From NCBI RefSeq assembly GCF_964355755.1, contig NC_092678.1, positions 1,821,922 through 1,885,921 of the forward strand: a stretch of DNA of 64,000 nt, read 5' to 3'. Under the pieces are notes generated by a model, which was not told where the DNA came from, ran no database searches, and saw only the letters and a list, made by a program, of their open reading frames with translations. The translations under genes and the position numbers were made by a program. Source of the DNA: Antedon mediterranea (lineage: Eukaryota; Echinodermata; Crinoidea; Comatulida; Antedonidae). Shown piece by piece: positions 59,786 to 64,000 of this stretch (position 1 is its first letter; the number at the start of each line of letters is the position of its first letter).

Positions 59786-62467
59786 CTTTAATATGAAAGA
59801 AAAAAGTTAGGCTTATATCATTATTTTGCAAGTTGCATAAAGCTCTGTCTACACTATCAACCTAGTTTGAAAACAAACAAAGATGCGATGTGCTCAAGTA
59901 TGGTAGTGATATGCTTGAATATGGTAGTGATATGACATCATCATGTCCATACATGGGCACATCACATTTGTTGTTACATAAAGTTTGATAGTGAAGAGAT
60001 AGCATGAAGAACGATACGAAAAATATATTCCCATGTTTATTTACAATATATAAACATTTACAGGTACATATTAGAACAAATTCCAAACCGCTGAGTGATT
60101 ATGATATTAATTCAGTCATTAATTTTGAAATGAAGAAGAGGACATCTCTGACTGAGGAAAAGCCCCTCCCCAAATTGATTCTCTGATATAATGAAATAGT
60201 ATGCATATATTTAATCAATTAATTTTAAAAAGAAAATTATAATACCTTTAATAAAATATATTTCGGTCAAGATGCTTCTTCTATGAGTGTATACATTGGA
60301 ATCGGTGCCAACAACTTGAAGCCGAATTTACACTGAAATATGCATGTACACAAGAGTGTATATGATTAAAAGAAAGTGCGGGTCCATTCTGTACGTCTAT
60401 AGGCCTATTGTATTGTGCTTAATACTCTATTGTTATGCAACAGCGAAATATGTTTACATAGGAAGCTATTTGATTTAATTAGCACCCTTTGAATATGTTA
60501 CGAGTTCATTCATTTTTTTAAATAGTTTGAACTGCAAAATGCGTAATAGGAAGTTTTATTCCGTTTAAACGTCACCAAAACTACGATTCCATTTAAAAGG
60601 AAATTAAAAAGGAAAGAAACAAAATAAATTCATAAAGATTATAGACGTTTTTATAGAATTGTTTTCCAGAAAAGTAAAATTAAATTCAGCTTTGATTTGG
60701 ACTATAAACGTTTTTGCCAACTTTCGTAAAGATCATGGATGATCCGCGCGCCTATAGGAGCCTACCATCAAAATGTACGTTTACACTAGGCCTAGTACAC
60801 TTTACAGAAACTAGACTTAATGATATGGTAAAAGTACAATAGGCATTATTTGTAAACAGTAGGTCTACTTACAATACTAAAATGTTAAATAAATGTTTAC
60901 CTTTCTGACGGCGAAACAGTTGTTTTTGTCTTATATTATATGAACGTCGCCCGAGATCTATTCGTATATCCGCACGCACTAAAAATGAATGGTGGGCTTT
61001 GAATCTAAATTTCTCCCTAAAACGATTTTACATAATTTATTTTAAGCTACCCTTATTATCTTTACATTCATTCAGTATTTGTTATTCCAAAGAATAAATT
61101 AATTAAACACAGTGCACTACCAGTAGAACTATTTAACCTTTTACATAGATTCCGTAAGGATGACTTCATTTTAGAGGGAACACATTTATGACCGATTGTG
61201 TGGGGTGGATGGGGTTGTTATTATATTTAAACTATGATATAGACCTAGTATTATTAAAGCACCCTAGTGACGTTAATTTATTTGTGTAGACCCCCGTGGA
61301 TACAATTTAGGCGTTCATATTGGCAAAAAATTGTGCCTTCCTCTCTCTCTTTCTGGTTCTCTCTGCGTCACTTTTGTGTAATGTACTCTGTATCTGAATT
61401 AGATACAAATTAAGTCAATTTGGCCACATTTGCGTTTCATACCTCGTTTATTATGATTTGTAGCGCCAGATCGAAAGCACATGGTTTTGTGGAGTGTTAT
61501 GAAATGTGGCTGCTCTAAAGCTTGTTTTTTTAACCGTTTATATACTGTTTGATAAGCGTACACAAACTCAGAATAGTTTATAATAAACTAATTACATTGT
61601 AGTTACCCTTCCGTAAGTAAAATACGGTTTTAAAATATAAATTAGTTAAGTTATGCCAGGCCAGCATGAGAGCTGTCAAACTCGCAGAATATCACCACAC
61701 ATAGCAGTGGCACGGCGGTCCGGTTGAGTTGGAACCCGTGTTGGTGGCATGGCCATGTATGACTAGCTAGGCCTAGACAACTCTCGTGAGTGTTATGTAG
61801 GCCTATTCATTTGACAGGAAATCAGGTGAAATTCTCTACTACTAGACTACATGAAGGGAGGGAAATGAACAATACATATTTTGTCCTTTTTGGCGTTTCA
61901 TGATTTTGGCGTTCCATAACTGGCGGCCGATATGCATGGTGACCAGGTAGATTGGGAGCTACCCTGCTGGTTACATTCCATCACCCGGCCTTGTGCTTAT
62001 ATGATAATGATAAGAGTCGATCATCTTTCAGCTTTTCTGCTTTCAATGTCACCTTTTTCATGATACGGAAAACATTTTCGATTGATGACAAACAATGCAA
62101 TGCAGAGAGAAGCAAAACCAACAGAAATTTAAAATAAATACAATTTTAAAAATCGAATGACAAAACTATTAAGCTCTTAAAAAAAGACCAGTCATCGTGA
62201 AAGTCACATCAGATGTTTATAAGGTTGACATTAACAGGTTAAAATATAAATACTGTACTAGGCCTAGGTAGGCCTATATGTTTAAATTAATAGAATAATA
62301 CACCATTGTATTGTCCGTAGTGCTTCCACAATCCCCTATAAACATTTTGAAATTTATAGGATATTTTACACAGCTAAATCTCTACAGTTTCTTCATATAT
62401 CTACATACATGATTTTAATATTTGAATTTTTTTTAAACTAAAGATGTGTTCTTACACATGATTTAAA
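59786..62467. other. divergent spacer between gene C and the right-edge gene
   Basis: Upstream region of gene C (-) and of the gene at 62468 (+). It contains a MITE of the AAAGCTCTGTCTACAC family (59838-59995, right end decayed). The small frames at 60004-60186 and 61952-62137 have no support. A tRNA-like string GGTCCGGTTGAGTTGGAACC (about 61719-61738) is not a tRNA gene by eye. Promoters are expected but not identifiable. Confidence 0.5.
59838..59995. mobile_element. MITE (AAAGCTCTGTCTACAC family) upstream of gene C
   Basis: Begins AAAGCTCTGTCTACACTATC and ends TTACATAAAGTTTGATAGTG, with the same ATGACATCATCATGTCCAT core as 43165-43306. An internal 24-bp segment (GATGTGCTCAAGTATGG / ATGCTTGAATATGG) is duplicated. 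Confidence 0.7.
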
Positions 62468-64000
62468 ATGTCATCCAAGAAGAGGGTTGTAGCGGAGGTG
62501 AAAAAAAAATTGAATGAAAAACTTCTATCTGTTGAAGAGCAAGCTAGTTTTTTGTATAAATTTATTGATGACATCATCTCAAAGGTAAGGTTTAATTTTC
62601 ATATATATAATATACAGCTGACTCTGCCTAAGTCAAATTCGCATAAGTCGAAAATTGTTATGAAAGTCCCAATTCTTTCCTATACATTACTTTGTAATTT
62701 TTATTTGTAAGTTGAATTTTTCTAAATTGAAACTCGTCGACATCTTTTTTGGGGTCCGAATACACACATTCTGTAGTGATTTATATCGTAAAGTGCAAGT
62801 CACAAATCACAAGCATGGTTCCCACTATCGACGCAACCCACACAACATACAAAATGCCCTTCCTATAATTGTGTTTGCCCTGTCTGCATGAAATCAAACC
62901 TGCTTGTTGCGTGTCAATGTTAGCATGTCACACACTTTGACCTGGTTCACCGCATACTTTTGAATACGCGCTGTACGGTACTATGTTTTCCAGTGTTCTC
63001 TTGTCTTGCGTTGTTGCGTGAATTTCTGATCACACAATCTGATCAATATTTAAAAAGCACATTTGTTTCTTTAATATGCAATTTCACAATTGATGTTAAA
63101 TTTTTAGCCATGCTCAGATGCTCAACTTCTGATATCACAATCTGATAACAAGTCATTTCTAAAGAATTATTCTAAAGCAAATCAGGAGTTAGAAGGATGC
63201 CTGGACACACTATTTCTTATCAGGACTTCTCTTCCAACACTAGACAATGGTAAGCTACTTAAATTGTTAACATTTCCAATAATATTGTTAATTTTACTCC
63301 ACTCCTTTTAAAGTAAAAAAGAATATGCTACAGTGGTCTTTAAAATCTTGGGAGGTAGGAAGAATGCTCACTAGTTATTGGTCAATAGTGCCAAGGTCAT
63401 TTTGTGTCAAGCTTCCTGGTAAAAGTGTTCATTTATTTACAATGAAATCAAAGATTGTGGTGCTTGTTATGTGTAATCAAACCTTGTCCAACTATGTAAG
63501 TTGGTCACGTTCTGATGAGAACACTCATTAAGTTGATAAAAGGTATTCATTTTTTATTTCTTATAAAATAAAAAAACTAGATACTTGTAGCAGTGATGAA
63601 GAAGACGGCGAAGAATCTGTGTCTGACAATCTTGAATGTTCAAAAGGCAATGGTGTACCTTCTGAAAAATCTGGGTCTGTTACAGGATCTATGTCAGTAG
63701 ATGTCAAGACACAGCTTGAAGAAGGTATCTCTGTAGGTTCTGATCATAGCCTTAGCTACCAGAGCTCTTTCCAGCAAACGCAGTTCAACCAGCTTGGAGG
63801 TATCGGAATGATTGGTAGTGTTTCAGAAGTGCAAAAAAATGTGCCATCCATCAAAGAGGAATCTGCGAAGAAAGATTGGTTTGAAGTAGAACATGGTGGT
63901 AGTCAAATAATTAAAGGATCTTGTCTTGATAACTATCAGTCGCTACACACTGTCAAGCCTTCTGGTGATGGTTTTCAGTTAAACACTGCATCTGTACAAG
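62468..64000 (+). CDS. unrecognised protein, 5' part (continues beyond window)
   Basis: Three exons with matching phases: 62468-62584, 63108-63249 and 63581 to the window end, where the frame is still open. The start is the first ATG of the first open exon (MSSKKRVVAEVKKK), and no upstream in-frame exon was seen. The first ~85 residues are Lys/Leu-rich and probably helical (EQASFLYKFIDDIISK, then NYSKANQELEGCLDTLFLI). From residue 87 it becomes acidic and Ser/Gly/Gln-rich (CSSDEEDGEESVSD, then LSYQSSFQQTQFNQLGG) and looks disordered. No catalytic motif, signal peptide or membrane segment is visible. I do not recognise the family. Coding status rests on the consistent splice phases and the 420-bp open final exon. 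Confidence 0.6.

Overview
The window is AT-rich eukaryotic DNA with many short exons, GT-AG introns and dense small interspersed and tandem repeats. The gene family, the exon structure and the frequent AGGCCTA-type repeats suggest a marine invertebrate deuterostome, most likely an echinoderm. That placement is inference, because no single sequence here proves it. Gene models were built by hand from reading frame, splice consensus and comparison of the three paralogues with each other. Every junction in the three ABC genes keeps the frame.

Layout. 311-3417 (+): the 3' part of a cyclic-nucleotide-binding-domain protein, CNBD2-like. 3418-6088: intergenic, no gene seen. 6095-27004 (+): ABC gene A, 29 coding exons, 1585 codons. 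27005-28582: short tail-to-tail spacer. 28583-42043 (-): ABC gene B, 31 coding exons, 1589 codons. 42091-45174: spacer with tandem repeats. 45175-59760 (-): ABC gene C, 31 coding exons, 1578 codons. 59786-62467: divergent spacer. 62468-64000 (+): the 5' part of an unrecognised acidic, serine-rich protein.

The centre of interest is the cluster of three full-length, apparently intact ABCC transporters of the sulfonylurea-receptor type (ABCC8/ABCC9, SUR). Each has an N-terminal TMD0 with the SUR-like cysteine pair and N-terminal glycosylation sequon, then TMD1-NBD1-acidic linker-TMD2-NBD2, at the usual SUR length. B and C are head-to-tail close paralogues with identical intron positions. A is more divergent, lies in opposite orientation and lacks two introns in its NBD2 region. 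In vertebrates SUR proteins are regulatory partners of Kir6 channels (KATP channels); no Kir gene is in this window, so the partner here is unknown.

Mobile DNA sits mostly in introns: a 3.4-kb DNA transposon with ~940-bp inverted repeats and a broken transposase (7335-10765, Sola-like), several MITE families, tRNA-derived SINE-like copies and a LINE 3' remnant. Large minisatellites occur at 6680, 15843, 22735, 23786, 33063, 43716 and 46050. Several abut or overlap splice sites, and one duplicates a 5' splice site in frame.
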